This document shows, piece by piece, positions 31,001 through 46,000 of a stretch of DNA of 64,000 bases. The number at the start of each line of letters is the position of its first letter. The stretch's first letter is position 1. The translations under genes and the position numbers were made by a program. The stretch is taken from positions 126,001 to 190,000 of the forward strand of contig NMRA01000422.1 in NCBI GenBank assembly GCA_002633005.1, written 5' to 3'. Source of the stretch: Phoronis australis. Its lineage: Eukaryota; Phoronida; Phoronidae. The notes below the pieces were generated by a model. That model worked only from the letters and a program-made list of their open reading frames with translations, did not search any database and was not told the DNA's origin.

Positions 31001-34000
31001 ACAGACATCTGCTCAACGCCATTGGCCCGCTGTACAAGATTGTGACCCCTGTCCAAGTTCGCAAGTCCAAAGTGTCCGCCATCGACACGAGGGACATGCG
31101 TAAGGGACCAAACCGTCACTACAGTCACACATCTATTGTGCTGGACATTGAGGGAGTCAAGTATAAGATCAAGTTGTCTCTGAATAAGTAAGGGAAATTA
31201 TTAGTTATGTATTCTTGACAACAACCCATCATGCCTTTATGAGAGTATCCCCCTTCACTTTTATGTCACAATTTCTTTTTTGGCTTGGCAGCCTTGGCAG
31301 GGCTGTGGTAAAATTTCTTGAGTTTGGGACCAGTGTGAACTGGTATATCACAACAGTGCTTCAACTGATCAGACACACAGTGTCCAATGTGCTCACAGTG
31401 TCATACATGTGGTTTGGGGAATTTTTGTCTTAGTTAACTTTATGAAAAGGCTTCAGAATACCTAAATTGTCTTAAAGCAACTTCAAGAAGTTTTTCTCTT
31501 TTAAAAATCTATCACAGGTTATGAAAGTTTTGTTATTTTAAAAATGAAGAGCTTACTTGAAATTGAAGTGTCCTTAAAAATGTAGCCCACATGGGACAAG
31601 ATTGGCATTCATTGTTCAGATTTTAATACAGGTTTTTCAAATATTAGTTGTCTTTGCTATGGATGATCATATTTGTATTGTAATAATAACGTAATGCACA
31701 TGTGATATGTGAAAATTCATATTCGTTCTCGTTTCAGAAATTTGTTGAGTGACACATTTATACAGAAGCACTACCTAACTGATGACACTCAGGTGATATC
31801 AAAGGTGAGATATTACCTGTGAAATATTACATGTGTTATGCACTACTTGTGTGCTGCAGGCTTTATTAACCTACCTTAATTCTTGCGCCTAATTTCCTTT
31901 TTATCGGATCACAAATGTAAAATGAATTCATTGTAGTTGTATTAAGCAGTCATTTCCTGAATGGCAGAAGTTACTGTTTTTGTCAGATCCACAAAAAAAT
32001 CTGTTCCCTAGAATCACCAACTTCAGCTGTGTTTTCCGTGTTGAAAGTTTTGCCATGGATATGACATTTCGTCTTTTGGTTATGAAGGAGGGATTCCCTT
32101 ACACAGCCCGACAAATATATACAAATGGGGGTATTTTGTTTGGTTATGAAGGAGGGATTCCCTTATACAGCCCAACAAATATATACAAATGGGGTATTTT
32201 GTTTGGTTATGAAGGAGGGATTCCCTTATACAGCTCGACAAATATATACAAACGGGGTATTTTGTTTGGTTATGAAGGAGGGATTCCCTTATACAGCCCA
32301 ACAAATATATACAAACGGGGTATTTTGTTTGGTTATGAAGGAGGGATTCCCTTATACAGCCNATCAGTTACTTGAACAAACAGTTGACTCTAATCCTCAA
32401 GTGTGTTTTGGATTGTATTTCCAGGGGCCTCTTAAAAGTGAGTCAAAAACGTATTGTCATTAGTATTAGATGGTGTTTTAAACCTTAGCTTTGTGCTGTT
32501 TACAAACTTGTGCTGTTTAGATTAATGGAATGTTTAAATCTGTGTTTTCATGTATGTTGGGTCAGTACACATTCAACGTTTCGAGCTTTGCTCTTTTTCC
32601 AGGGAATGTTACATATTTTAAGACTGTTGTCATAAAAATTCTGATATTTGTCATGGTCTTTGAGAAACGAGCAATGTTCGTCTTCTTATGTTTTGCATCG
32701 TTCAAATCACATTTTATCATCAGTAAAGACATTTATCATCTTTTAAATTAGCTATCTGTATTCCTTTCAAGGCAAACATGGCAGGAAATCGAGAAAGAAT
32801 CTTCCTCCATCGAAATCATCCCTTATGGAGCACACTAACCCTCATCCACTGCCCAACATCACTCTGGTTATTCAAAAGAACAGACATCTGCTCAACGCCA
32901 TTGGTCCGCTGTACAAGATCGTGACCCCTGTCCAAGTTCGCAAGTCCAAAGTGTCCGCCATCGACACGAGGGACATGCGTAAGGGACCAAACCGTCACTA
33001 CAGTCACACATCTATTGTGCTGGACATTGAGGGAGTCAAGTATAAGATCAAGTTGTCTCTGAATAAGTAAGAGAAATTATTAGTTATGTATTCTTGACAA
33101 CAACCTATCATGCCTTTATGAGAGTATCCCCCTTCAGTTTTATGTCACAATTTCTTTTTTGGCTTGGCAGCCTTGGCAGGGCTGTGGTAAAATTTCTTGA
33201 GTTTGGGACCAGTGTGAACTGGTATATCACAACAGTGCTTCAACTGATCAGACACACAGTGTCCAATGTGCTCACAGTGTCATACATGTGGTTTGGGTAA
33301 TTTTTGTCTTAAGTTAACTTTATGAAAAGGATTCAAAATACCTAAATTTTCTAAAAGCAACTTCAAGAAGTTTTTTTCTTTTAAGTATATATCACAGGTT
33401 ATGAAAGTTATGTTATTTTAAAGATGAAGAGCTTACTTGAAATTGAAGTGTCCTTAAAAATGTAGCCCACATGGGACAAGATTGGTATTCATTGTTCAAA
33501 TTTTAATACAGGTTTTTCAAATATTAGTTGTCTTTGCTATGGATAATCATATTTGCATTGTAAAATTTAAACAACTTAATGCACATGTGTTATGTGAAAA
33601 TTCATATTTGTTCTCGTTTCAGAAATTTGTTGAGTGACACATTTATACAGAAGCACTACCTAACTGATGACACTCAGGTGATATCAAAGGTGAGATATTA
33701 CCTGTGAAATATTACATGCGTTATGCACTACTTGTGTGCTGCAGGCTTTATTAACCTACCTTAATTCTTGCGCCTAATTTCCTTTTTATCGGATCGCAAA
33801 TGTAAAATGAATTCATTGTTGTATTAAGCAGTCATTTCCTGAATGGCGAGAAGTTACTGTTTTTGTCAGATCCACAAAAAGTCTGTTCCCTAGAATCACC
33901 AACTTCAGGTGTGTTTTCCGTGTTGAAAGTTTTGCCATGGTATGACATTTCGCCTTTTGGTTATGAAGGAGGGATTCCCTTATAGAGCCCGTTATGAAGG

Positions 34001-37000
34001 CGGGATTCCCTTCTACAGCCCGACAAATGTATACAAATGGGGGATTTTGTTTGTTTATGAAGGAGGGATTCCCTTCTACAGCCGGACATATGTATATAAA
34101 TGGGGGATTTTGTTTGCTGTTGTTTTTTGTCTTGGCAAGGCTTAAAGCAGATGACTCTGCAACAAGTTTCCACGCTGTATTGAAAAAGTACAGGTGTCAT
34201 TGTTGGGACTCAAGCCCACCTTCCCATTTTGGATGATTTCTCCTCTTTCACTGATAGGAAAATGGATTGCGTGACTGACCTACTTTTCAAAATGTCAGGC
34301 ACCAATTTATTACACATGCTGTACTCATATTTGCTCTTTTTTTGCTTAATTCTTGGTATTATCATTACAACTCAAAATACAATAATACAAGATTGCCTGC
34401 ATTGCAATGGCTACATAGCAATTAGGAAATGAGATAGTGACTAATACATTGACATTTGAGGAAGTGCTTAAGACAAATGTTGCATTGTGGGTATATGCCT
34501 TAGAATGAGAGTGGTGTTGTAGTATTTCAGGACGAGACTATAAGTGTGGGTTTTGACTGTTGGGATATTAAAACCCTTAAGCATTATTATGTTAATTATT
34601 CACCTATTTAGGATGCCTCAGGGGAGACAATTGGACATTTAACTTGTTAAGTTTCTCAACTGAAAAAAATAGTCTATTATTAATTTTGGTTTATATTGTG
34701 TAGAAGTCATATTACAAAGCAACTTTTGGTGAAGTTACCGTTTCTTGCATCTTGGTAATCGGCCTTTGAAAAATAGAGGAAAGATAGTTCGACAAATAAA
34801 TTTTGGAGAAGTAATTGAAGAATTAAGGTATATTCACAGTGGGGTGGAGCTGGATTCAGGGTGCTCTTCTCTCTTCATGTAAAACAAATTTATAGTATGT
34901 GAACTTCAAGAACTCAACTCCCCCATTGACATGTATTGTGAGCATCTAATTACCAGTGAACCATGCCCGTGGTTCTCCCAAGGGTGATGAGAGCTCTCTG
35001 GTCACAATTCAAGCCTTTGTAGGCCTTGCCATTAGGCAGAAGCATTTCCATGTCTCAACTGTTCAATTACCACCAAGTTCACCCAGATGTGAGCCCCTGC
35101 ATGTTTATTCTGGGATTCTCTGCAGCCATCTGCTAATTAGGGCAATTAAACAGAGTTCGTTAGTAGGGGGTTGTACAGTTTCATGTTCACAGATATTCCG
35201 ACATTTCTTCGTGCCCTTACTTCTCCGAGGAGATCATACAGTGATTTCGCCGTACATGCAAAGCTATTCTAAAGTTGAACTGGTTTGGTAAACCATAAAT
35301 GGCCATTAAAATGTTCTTATGAATGAAGCAGTATTAAACATTGTGTACAAGGTAATATAAACTGGTAAACAAGTTTTTGCTATTGAAGTGAAAATACCCC
35401 AAACACTCTTTATAGTTTGCTTCAAATAAATTATTTTATTATATAACACGTTTAAGGACAGTTAAAAACTTTTTATGTGTAATGTGCTTTATTGTCAATA
35501 AACCAACATGTTTGCCTCGTCTTTCGACTATAAAGTCAGAAAAGGGCCAAACCCATCCATTTAATATATTTTGAAACTACAAAAATCAAAGCCATGTAAT
35601 TAAATTCTAAAAATAAATAGCCAAAGTGGATGTTGAATTTTTTAAGGTTACAATTTCTGAAATAAAGTCAAAACTTGATGCCAATATTTGACAGCTGGCA
35701 ATAACATGGAGCTTGTAAATAAAAGCGTCTTCTGTGAAGTTCCATAAAATTTGAACAAAAATAATTGTCAAAATCGTCATTTTCCCAAATTTCAAAATGC
35801 TCAAAATTCATTGTATGTTTGTTGATAATAATTGTAATATAAATTTTGCAAATGGTGAAGTAAAGTTTTCTTCGTGTTTACTTTTGTTGAAAATTTTGAA
35901 AACGGTAATTTGTTACCGATCTTCAACATCGTGTTCTAAAATGAAGAAAAGTTACCATACTTGTTATGTAGTTTTTCCATGATGGAAAAGTTTCTATTTA
36001 CCTCTGTCTAAAGAATTTTGGGTGGTCAGACACATAAATGCTCATTGCGCACAAGTTCACACAAGTTGACAAAAGTTCAACAGGCAACATCAAACCAGTT
36101 TCATCCAACATAGCCATCCAGCAGCTCAGGTTTTCAAAAGCAATTTTCCTCCATGGAAACTTAATAGTTGGGCTTGTAGGAAGTCTTGTTTCCCTCAGAT
36201 ATACTGCCTATCAGTGTTGACAACAAATTACTAGAACTCGTGTAGGTAATTGGGATACAAATGAGTAAAAATGTCTGCGGCGAGCTCAATAGTTTTTTGT
36301 TTTTGCTTAGTGATTTAAGCATGATGAATATTTTGTGTGAGCTCGCAACTGTCGAACATTGTTGTTGTGTCTAATGAGGAATTTGGGAAGTTCTGAGTTG
36401 TGAGCAAAATTTAAACAATTGTTCACTTCAAGCTGCATTCTACCCTGTTTAGCTACTAGCTAACAAATGGCAATCGAATGTTGCCTTTTTAAGCTTTGCC
36501 TTCATAAAATTGGTGTCATATTAATCCTTACCATGAAGGGATTCCTTTTCTGTTAATAACAAAAACATCGAAACCATCAGCGACACTCTTGCTTCATTTT
36601 AAAAAGGTTTTCTCACAAATAGCATCTACTAGTATCAACATTTGTTGAATCTAATATCAGGGCACAGTTTCCAGCTAGTACACCATTTTGGTCCATACAA
36701 GACACCAAAAAGCATATGGTATAAGTAAGTCGTTTTTAATTTTGGCTGATTAATTGTGCATCAGATTTCAGTACACTTCTTCAAGTATTTACTGTACAAC
36801 TCCTTTGAGCTCCAGGAGTTCTCTCTTTGAAGTGCCTTTAACTGATTGAGTTTAAGTCAGTGCTAGTTGTACAGGATGCCTGAATCACCTGTAGTTTTCT
36901 TTGATCTTGCTTCTTAGTTTGCCCTTTCCTGTGTACCAGTAGAGTATTTTGGTAACCTAGAAAAGTGTTTAGATTTTTTAGCATATTACAGAAGTTAGGC

Positions 37001-40000
37001 TGACAGCAAACGGGAGTCTGAACAATGCAACGATGAACATGTTCGTTTATCAGTATGGCAAGGTTATGCAGGAACGTATTGACAAATCTATGCATTCAGC
37101 TAAGTGTCTACAAACTGTAGAATTTAGTCTGGTTAAAGTTCATATGTTTTGAAAGTAGAAAGCTAGTAGAATTTGGTTTTTGACAATTTTTGACTGCCGC
37201 TCATGCAGAAGTGAAACATTTTAAAAGCAATTCCTGCCAGTGTTTTGAAGATCAGTGCATACCGTTTGAACGTTTCAAATTTTTGAGGTATGATGTTCTG
37301 AAGTTGCCCTAATTTGGACATTTTTCTGGGGTCCTACGTAATCTAAAGTGTAAAGGATTAACGTGTAAGTTCAGTGTGAAGAACATGCTCTTGCAAGTCT
37401 TATGGTTGACCATTTATGGCTTGGCCGAAAAGATAGAAAATGACCACAGTTCTGTGCTGTTTGGTTTTATAGGTATACTGACATTTAGAATGTTGAACAT
37501 TCTCAGGCCAAGATTCTGAGATTATTTACATACCTACCTGGAACTGTTGACCAAGATATTTTTTTCAGTTTCCAATATCTGCCAAGTTTTTGTAAATAAT
37601 ACTTCTTGTTGTCAAGCGACGATTTTACTAAAGAGGTCATTTGCTTTGATGCTGTTTAACAATTTTTGATGTATTTTATAATTGTATTACCAGGTACCTT
37701 GAGTCAGTTTTCTGCATCAAACACTTGTCTTTCAGTCTGTTTTGAAGTCTAACCATAGCCTCATCATTTTTTACAAGAATTAGCTTTGATAGTATTTTTT
37801 GTCAGGTAACAACTTTCGTATCTTTCCTGTTTTGCTATTATTACCAACTGGCCTGAATACATTTAATCTCTTTTTCCCTCTTACCACATTGTCACAAATT
37901 TGCTGAATGAGATTTTTATTCTTTTTAATGCTTCTCACGGAAATACAACGTGCAATAACAAAAGTTAAGCTCCTAAAGCATTAGCAAGAATTATATCTGG
38001 GTGTGAAGCATTTCTTTAAGCACGCCATTTTCTATGACAATGCTAACCTCGATTCTAATGTTTCCTTCTGGCACAGGGTTCCCCAGATCAGGTTGGTTGT
38101 ATTCAGTGTTGTATAGTGTGTGTGTGTATGTGTGTGTCTTAATTGTCCTCTGTGTTGTACACAGTTAGTAGGTAGGTATGCCCAGATAAGCTTGTTCATT
38201 GGCTGAAACTTGGAACTAAATGCATATAGAATGTATTGGTATTTCATTAATAAATAAAGGGTTTTGTTTCCATTGAAGCGTATTGAAGAGTTTCTCCATG
38301 TTGATTTATCATCAAGACAACCTCATATCGTTCTCTGTTGATTTGTGAATATTTTGAGGGATTGAAGAGAATGGTTCCATTTATTTGACAAGAGCTCAAG
38401 TGTGGAAAATTGGGCAATAAACAGTGTGCTAAGTTTCATGGTGCTGCTTTTTTCTGAGTATCTATCCGATGTCTATGTAATTATGGTACAACATAAAATT
38501 TCAGTCCATATTTTCCAATGTGTTGTGAACACTGTACATCATCCCTCAGTGTAGTTGTATTTGTGTCATCTCCAGGAGTTACAGTATTCGCCCTAATAAG
38601 TGCCCGTGTCCTTGTATAACATAAGCCCCAACTGGTTTTTGAATTTCATAAATACGTATCGATTTAAAATGGATACTATCTGACGTGACGTTTTACCACA
38701 ATAACTTCACCAGTCTTTCTAACAATCTTGGTGATCCAGTAAATATCATATTGCGTGAAATTTCCCAGCCTCCAGCGCTATCTACTGTGTTGTTATTCGA
38801 CAGTCACAGCCTGCTACAAACTTCTGAATGCCCTGCAGCTATTGGGCACTAATTAGGGCGAATTCAGTAGTTGATATTTTATATTCACTGTAAACACATC
38901 AACAACAGATGAGACATGATGAATGACCTATGCAGCAGGAACTGACCTATTGCCTAATACACAGTCTATTGTAATACACAGTCTATTGAATAAACCCAGC
39001 TATGGCTACTGGAAATGGCTGTTACATGAATTAATAGCTGGGATGATCAGTCATTTACAGTTGGGTGAATGTGAAGAGATTTTGTTGAGAGGTTTGCTTA
39101 GCTTCTGTGCCATATTTTGCTTTTGTGTGTATGATTTAGAGCTTATTGAGCAGTACCCATTTGATGTGATATAGCTCCACCCTGCCCTTTGCTGCTATTT
39201 TTACTTCATTCTTTTAAGTTCTTAAAATTTTTGTTGCCGTAGACATGTAAAATCATAATAAAGCATCTGTAGCTACGCAAAAACCGTTGAAAATTTGAAG
39301 TATGCTAATTATTTTTCCCAAATGGAAGTGTTTTAGTACAGAAACATTTTGTAGTCTCTTGTGTTTACTAATAATTTAACTGTTTCTACAGGATTTCTGT
39401 GACCTTCATTTTTTGTGACCTTTATTTCAGAATGTGGAGCACTGCTATTATCATGGTCAAGTGAGGAAGATCCCCGACTCAATGGTAGCGGTCAGTACGT
39501 GTCATGGGTTGACCGGGGTCATCCGCCTGCACAATGACACCTACATCATTCAGCCATTGGTCAACAGGCAGACAGGGGTATGAAAAAACAGCCATTTTTC
39601 AAATTCTTTCAGATTAATCAATTTCAAGCTTCATACATTCTGAATTTTCAAAATTGCGAACAGCTGTTGACCTTAACGAAAATGCTAGATTTTTCGCTGT
39701 CTGAAGTTAACTGAATTTTTGTCAAATTTTACCTTTGTTTGTGTAAGTAGACACATATTACCAAGCATTGTCACCAGCTGCTGCAGTCATGTAATGTGTC
39801 GCTCTTTAGAATTATGTCAATATATTTATTTCCCAGTGTAACATGCATACACACAAAATGTGTGAACTATCGGGATGCTAATTCTGCCAATAGTCACCTA
39901 CAGGGGTCCCACATTTTGAGAACCAGTTTGATGTCTGTTATTTAGTGGGGGGAAAACTGGTTCTCAAAATCCAGGAGTCCTGTAAGTGACTTACAGTTCA

Positions 40001-43000
40001 TACTGTAATGTTAAGAAAAATATTTTGAAGTATTCCACTCATGGTGGAAGAGGGTTTGTGTTGTGTGTTTTTTTGTCGACCCATAGATTTAACAATACAT
40101 TTGTCCTTTGCCCTCAAAAATATAGACACTGTCCAGTTGACACGTTTTGCTGTGCAGGTCTTAGGAATGCTGTCCTTAACTTACAGTGATACAGCACAAT
40201 GTTTGAAATGTCACAAAATGTTCATCTAGTTTTGTACGAGGCAGTTGTAAATGGTTTTGACAGAAATCGTTGATTCTGTTGAATCCAGACACTAATATTT
40301 TAGTAAAGGTCAAGCTTGTGGCGACTTTTTTGGAAACTCGAATTGATTTTCTATGAATTGTTATGCTCTGACTTGTGTTTGCATTTCAGACTGCCCAAGT
40401 GCACGTGATTTATAAAACAGCGCCATCTAAGGACAAGACTTGTGGTAAGTCCTGTCATACAGTTTTTGGCAACCAACATAGTGGTAGAAATGGAAAGTTA
40501 ATGGAAATTATAAAACTGTTTTATTTGGAATTTTGGAACAGGAAGTGCCTGTGGTTGTTAAACCATCAATTTTATAATCTCAATAAGTGTGCTGGTAAAA
40601 CTGGATAATTGACGGTTTAAGATGCACTTGTTCGGATTTTGAGGAGTTTTTAATTTCAAAATGTCTTATTTGTCCTTTTGAAGGGCTAGGTTGCTGAAAT
40701 ATAAAGTAATAGAAAATTGCACTTAATCTAATGTAGTGGCGTTGAAAATAAAGTTTTCTAAGTTGGTGCTGGGCATTCACCCTTGTGTAATTTTGTCATC
40801 CACTTCACATACAATTTGTACTATCGTGTTTTTATTTGTGGGTGATCCGCTGTTTGTGGCCTGTGTCTTTCCTAACCACCCAGTCATTTAATTTATGCTT
40901 TTTCTTTAGAAAATAAATTGTTTCTGTCTATGTGTCGGTGCATACAAAGACAGGTGATTTTCAGGGCTTTGAATTTTGCTCCTTTAAGAGGATTTACGCT
41001 TTTTTGGTTTTTAATTTCCTCTTGATTTCCATTTATCTATTCTTTCGTCTCGTTTTTATCATTTGACTTTATTCATGCAAAAACCTTAATTTCAGTTAAG
41101 TTTTTCAACACAAAAGAAGTTTCTATCTGATACACAAACCTATTTGTGGAATGATACGTCATCTGGCAAATTTTCCTCTCTCTATGTAACTGAACAAATG
41201 CAGTTTAAATGAATTGGTTTATTGGTTCTTGTCTGAATGCTGCCTTGTAATGTTTGTAGGAAATCAGAGCGGACTGTGGCAGTCTTACCAGCAGCTTTAC
41301 ACGGCAGAGTTTCTGCAGAGGAGGAAGTTGATGTTGCTGAGGGTAAACTAAATGTTGATAATCTTGATTGCTTGGCATGCTCTTGTTCATTGAGGGCATG
41401 CTCTTGTTCATTGAAGGGCATGCTCTTGTTCATTGAAGGGCATGCTCTTGTTCATTGAAGGGCATGCTCGTCAAGAATGAAATATGACTTTGTAAATCTT
41501 CAACTGGCGTGGAAATGCAAACAGTTTTCAGTCACGGCAGACATCTTTTCAGACTTATGTTCATTATGTCATGTGATTTTTTTGGCCAATAGGTGATGTG
41601 CAACCTTTGGAGCAATGAATTGTTTGAACTGTTATTACTGTGATAACGAATAATGGGCAGAATTCACAGAACCAGGCTTCTTTTAAAGACTTGGAGGTTT
41701 TGAATGGAAATCGCTTAGTAATAGGTGCAACAGTTCTAATGTTTTTGTTTTTTATTAGTAAAATTAAGAATATAATCTATCAAATTTGTTATCAGATAGT
41801 GATTCTGGCCACAAATTGTTCGACGGTCGTTTTGTAGTAGACATGCTAAAGTAGTTGTTCATTGATTTTCACTGAAGGTGGTGCTGTTCTTTTTGTGGTC
41901 TTGAGATGGTGTGCAGCAAGTTATCGCTTAAATGCAGTAGACAGAGTAGGGCAGTTGCTGAAACATGTTTTGGTTGTATATATCTTTGAGATAGTAAAAA
42001 AGAATTTGTTAATTTACAAAACTGAAATTATGGAATTTAATATTTGTTAAAACAGATTTCTCTGTTTTGAAAATGGAAAAATCAGGGTCCCTAAACTATG
42101 TGAATTGTTTAGAAACATCGAAGCCGCACAACCGTTTTGATGATATCGATACTTATCAGACTCATGATGAATGATTATCAGTCATGCATCATTCATGGAA
42201 TGTCTCTTCCATCTTCATTATTGCTCAATGATAAGGAATCTTAAATTTTCACAATTGATTATAAATATTGCATGAAAAATTAATTTAAGTTTTAATTTGT
42301 TATTCGTTTAATATATCATTTCATACAATCCATATGAATTCGTAAATTTAAAGTGGTTGGTATCAATTTATATAAAAATCTTTCATGATGAAATAAGGAT
42401 CAAACGAGATTGCATGCGTAGCACAACAGCTGTTTGTTCTGTAACAGAATTGCTTTTTTTATCAAATTCTGCTTTCACATCATAAACTTTTTCATTTCAG
42501 GAAAAACGAAAAGTTACGGAGGAGGTGAAATACATAGAGTTGGCGCTAGTGTTTGATTACTCCATGGTAAGTGCTCATTTATTTACCAATTCTTACCAGT
42601 TTTGATTTCCTCGTTTTTTTCTTCGGAGTCTGTCAACTGCGCATTGTCATAATCTGACGCTGTAACATGTGGGAACTTCCATCTGGATTAGAAATCTTAT
42701 TCATTCAATGCCCTGAGTAATATAACGGCATTCTTGGCATAATCTCCTGTCTGGGATTATTGGACTATTGAAGCTTGGATAAATAATACTGTTACGTGAT
42801 ATGGACAGATTAAGTAGTTATAAAGCCACCAGTGGGCAACATATTAACTACTCATACCTTCATGCTGACTACAGCTACGGTAACACTGTTTTAATTCTTT
42901 TTAAAAACTTTATTGTGAAGTAATGGATTTGATTCAATCCCGGGATCTTTCTGTTCACAAGTCACACCACCAGCACGTCACCATACTTGAAAGACTTTTA

Positions 43001-46000
43001 AGGCCTTTTGTGTCATGCGGATTCTGACGTTCACATTTAAATAACCATAAAATATGAACCACTCGGTGAATACAAACCTCCATCAAGGCATCGTAATTCC
43101 TTCTGTCATGGTGGTATTTGCACGAGAGGCATGATTTCAAAAGCAAAAGTGTTCACTTGTGTTGTTGTGTCAAGTAATCTGTCATGTGCTGATCGATTGT
43201 GTTATATTTGCAGTATTTACAAAAGAACTCTAGTCTTGCCAAAATCAACAGCTATGCATTACAAGTAGCAAACATTATTGACATGGTAAGTAATTTGTAT
43301 GATATTTTTCCCAGGAAACTATGTCAAATGCAAAGTTTCTGTTTTTCATATTACCTTCTCTAAATTATTTGTTAATCAGATGTCACTTTGTTCTAGAACT
43401 GATTTTCTTCTCAAGTTTCACTTCGATAAACTATTGCTAAATCTTTTCTACCTTGTTTAGTATTTCACTCAAACATGTCAGATCTTATCTAGCGTTACAT
43501 CCAAACTTGCCTACTTGTCTAGTGCCGCACTCAAACTTGTCTTCCTGGTCTAGTGTAGCACCCAAACTTGTCTACTTTGTCTAGAAATGAAGCCTGTGCC
43601 TGAGGCCACCAGCATTTACTCAAGGTTTGACTCGAAAGTGAACCAATTTCACTCTAATTCATCATTGAATCTCAAACTGTTTTGTGGTCTTTTTTACCTG
43701 GAATGTCGAAGGTTAAGACTTTCTTTTTACTCCTGGGCTGGTTGCATAATAGTTTAAAACGAATCCATTGTATATTTCATATCTGCGTTAAGTGAGGCAC
43801 AGTGTAGTACAGTATATCCAATGTCATTATTATCCAGTGTGAACTTTTACCCACCCAAGGTGTAAAAATCTCGACTCGAAATGTGGTCAACTGCATGGCA
43901 CGCTTCGAGTAAACTTACAAATATGTACTCCAATCATGCGACGTAATTGGTTTGAGTTTTGGGATTAGACCCTGCGCAGTTAAGTCAACTGGTTTTGTTA
44001 TTTCTTACTGGTCTGTTTTATATTCTTATGATTCTGATCTTTGCCTCATTCATGCAGTCCATATATTCAACTCTATCTTGTTGTGTTCTTACAGTATTAC
44101 AAGCAGCTCAACACTCGTGTAGCTCTTGTGTTTGTGGAGGTGTGGAATGAAGGCGACCCGATGCGCATCTCGTCCAGTGCTCGCGAGACTTTACATGGCT
44201 TTCTGAAGATCAAAAACATTCGCCTGAAGAACATCCGACACGATGTGGCACACTTAATCACGTGAGACCCCCTTGTTACTCGTACCAGAAACGCACAGTC
44301 ACTGTTACGAGAATTTAAACTTGCATTTCCTTCAATCTGTTTTTTGTCTGAATGGATGTTTCAACACTTAGCCACTTACCTCTTCAAAACCAGTGTGTTA
44401 ATTTCCTTCCCACGATGCAGTGTTCCCTTTGCACCGAAGAACAGTCAGAACATGTGGTTCAGATAATCCCATGACTGGCCAACTTTTCCATGATTTGATT
44501 GCTTCAGCTCAGTGATAGGTTAACACTGCAGAACCAACTGACTTGAAGCTAATGTTGCATCAACGAAATTTGAGGCTTATTGAGCAGGTAGAGATAATGT
44601 AAGTTAATTCTTCAGTTGTGTTGTCACTAAAGGACGTTTACGACACGAAGGGTCTATAAGTTCTGTCTTGGCATACATCCATGTAAGACTAATCCCGTAT
44701 GGCTGGGAAATAATTCTGCACTTAACACTGCTGAACATTTTTTGTGATGTTTGTGCCCACGTAGGACAATGCAATGCAAACTTTTTTTCCAGTCGTAGGT
44801 CTGTTGTAGTCCTGCTCGCAGTGACACAGGGGATAAAGGTTATCTTTTCCTCTTGGATTAACAAAATTGTGTGCTATTCAGACCCTTTTCAGTCTTTGTT
44901 TTATAAATTGTTCAACTGTCTTATACAGTTTCACATGCTGTTGTTCTCTGGCCCCAAATCAAACAACACGTCTGCTTTCTTACGGTGAGAAGCTTACACT
45001 CCAATGATGTGATTCGTGTACAGACTCTGTTCGCCCATTGTGATAATGTCGATTCATCAAAATATTGATATTTTGAGCATTAATGCTATTTACTCGGAGA
45101 ATGGCCGCGTGTAAAATGTTTATTTTAAGAGGACGTGTTATCTGATTTCTTAGAGAAATCACAAATCTGAATGTGTTATTAGAGATGGGTGTCGTGTTTC
45201 TTGTTTCATTGACATTTCAGGCAAGTATCCACAATCTTCCCTTTCCTTTGCAGTGCTCGCACATTTGACAATGATCAGGTTGGGATGGCAATACCAGACT
45301 CCATATGCACAGCCCGAGCAGTGGGTGTCAATGAAGACCCGAGTCCAAACGAGCCTCACAAAGTGGCGAGCGTTGTAGCACACATGATTGGTCACAACAT
45401 TGGCCTATCACATGATGAGGAGGATGAGGAGTGCACATGTATGGGTGGTCACAACTGCTTAATGAAGGAAAATGTATTGTACGTGTTTAAACTTGGTTTG
45501 TTGTTTTGATAGTAAGTCTTATAGTGTCGAAATAAGAACGTTCTAGACAAGTTGGCTGGGAAATGGCTTTGTAGTGTCTCTTTCATTTTGGGAAAAGAAA
45601 AGTCAAATGTCTTCATATTCTATTCCTTGGCCTTTGCTGTATTTTTCTTTGTTTTTATAGCTGTCGTATTGAGTAGTGTTGGGTGTGTTGGTATTTGTAG
45701 ATTTTTCTAAAGCATTTGAATATCTCAATCACAGCATATTCTCGACATACTGACCATGTTTGTTCCTCTGCCACTCAAGTTCTAATTGAAAACTTAGTGT
45801 TTGCACCTTCCTTTATTTTTCAGTGATGTCGATGGACTGGCCCCAGAGAGTTTCTCTGAATGCAGCATCAGAAACTATCACCTGGCTCTTGGCACCGGGC
45901 TGGGCTACTGTCTTTTCAGTGACCCAGAAGCGGTATGTAAATGCCTACGTAATACATGGGGTTTTTCACATTTTTCCACCCTCTTTTTAATTGATTATTC

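Larger units (their letters stand above)
30484..32361. repeat. Left copy of a 1.9 kb segment repeated across the 32362 gap
   Basis: Contains ADAM exons 2 and 3 and ends in a 63-bp minisatellite right at a single N. Near-identical to 32363-34117. Confidence 0.92.
32363..34117. repeat. Right copy of the ADAM exon 2-3 segment
   Basis: Repeats 30484-32361, including both exons, and ends in a diverged form of the same minisatellite (33962-34117; units of about 31, 63 and 62 bases). Confidence 0.92.

Noticed and set aside
31980-32463. 131- and 112-codon frames with repeated peptides
   Set aside because: They come from a 63-bp repeat whose length is divisible by three, and the minus strand is open as well. 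No start context or homologous protein.
30893-33689. True tandem duplication of ADAM exons 2-3 as a biological novelty
   Set aside because: Phases do not permit both copies in one transcript, only silent differences exist, and the junction is an N where the sequence restarts. An allelic assembly artefact explains it better.
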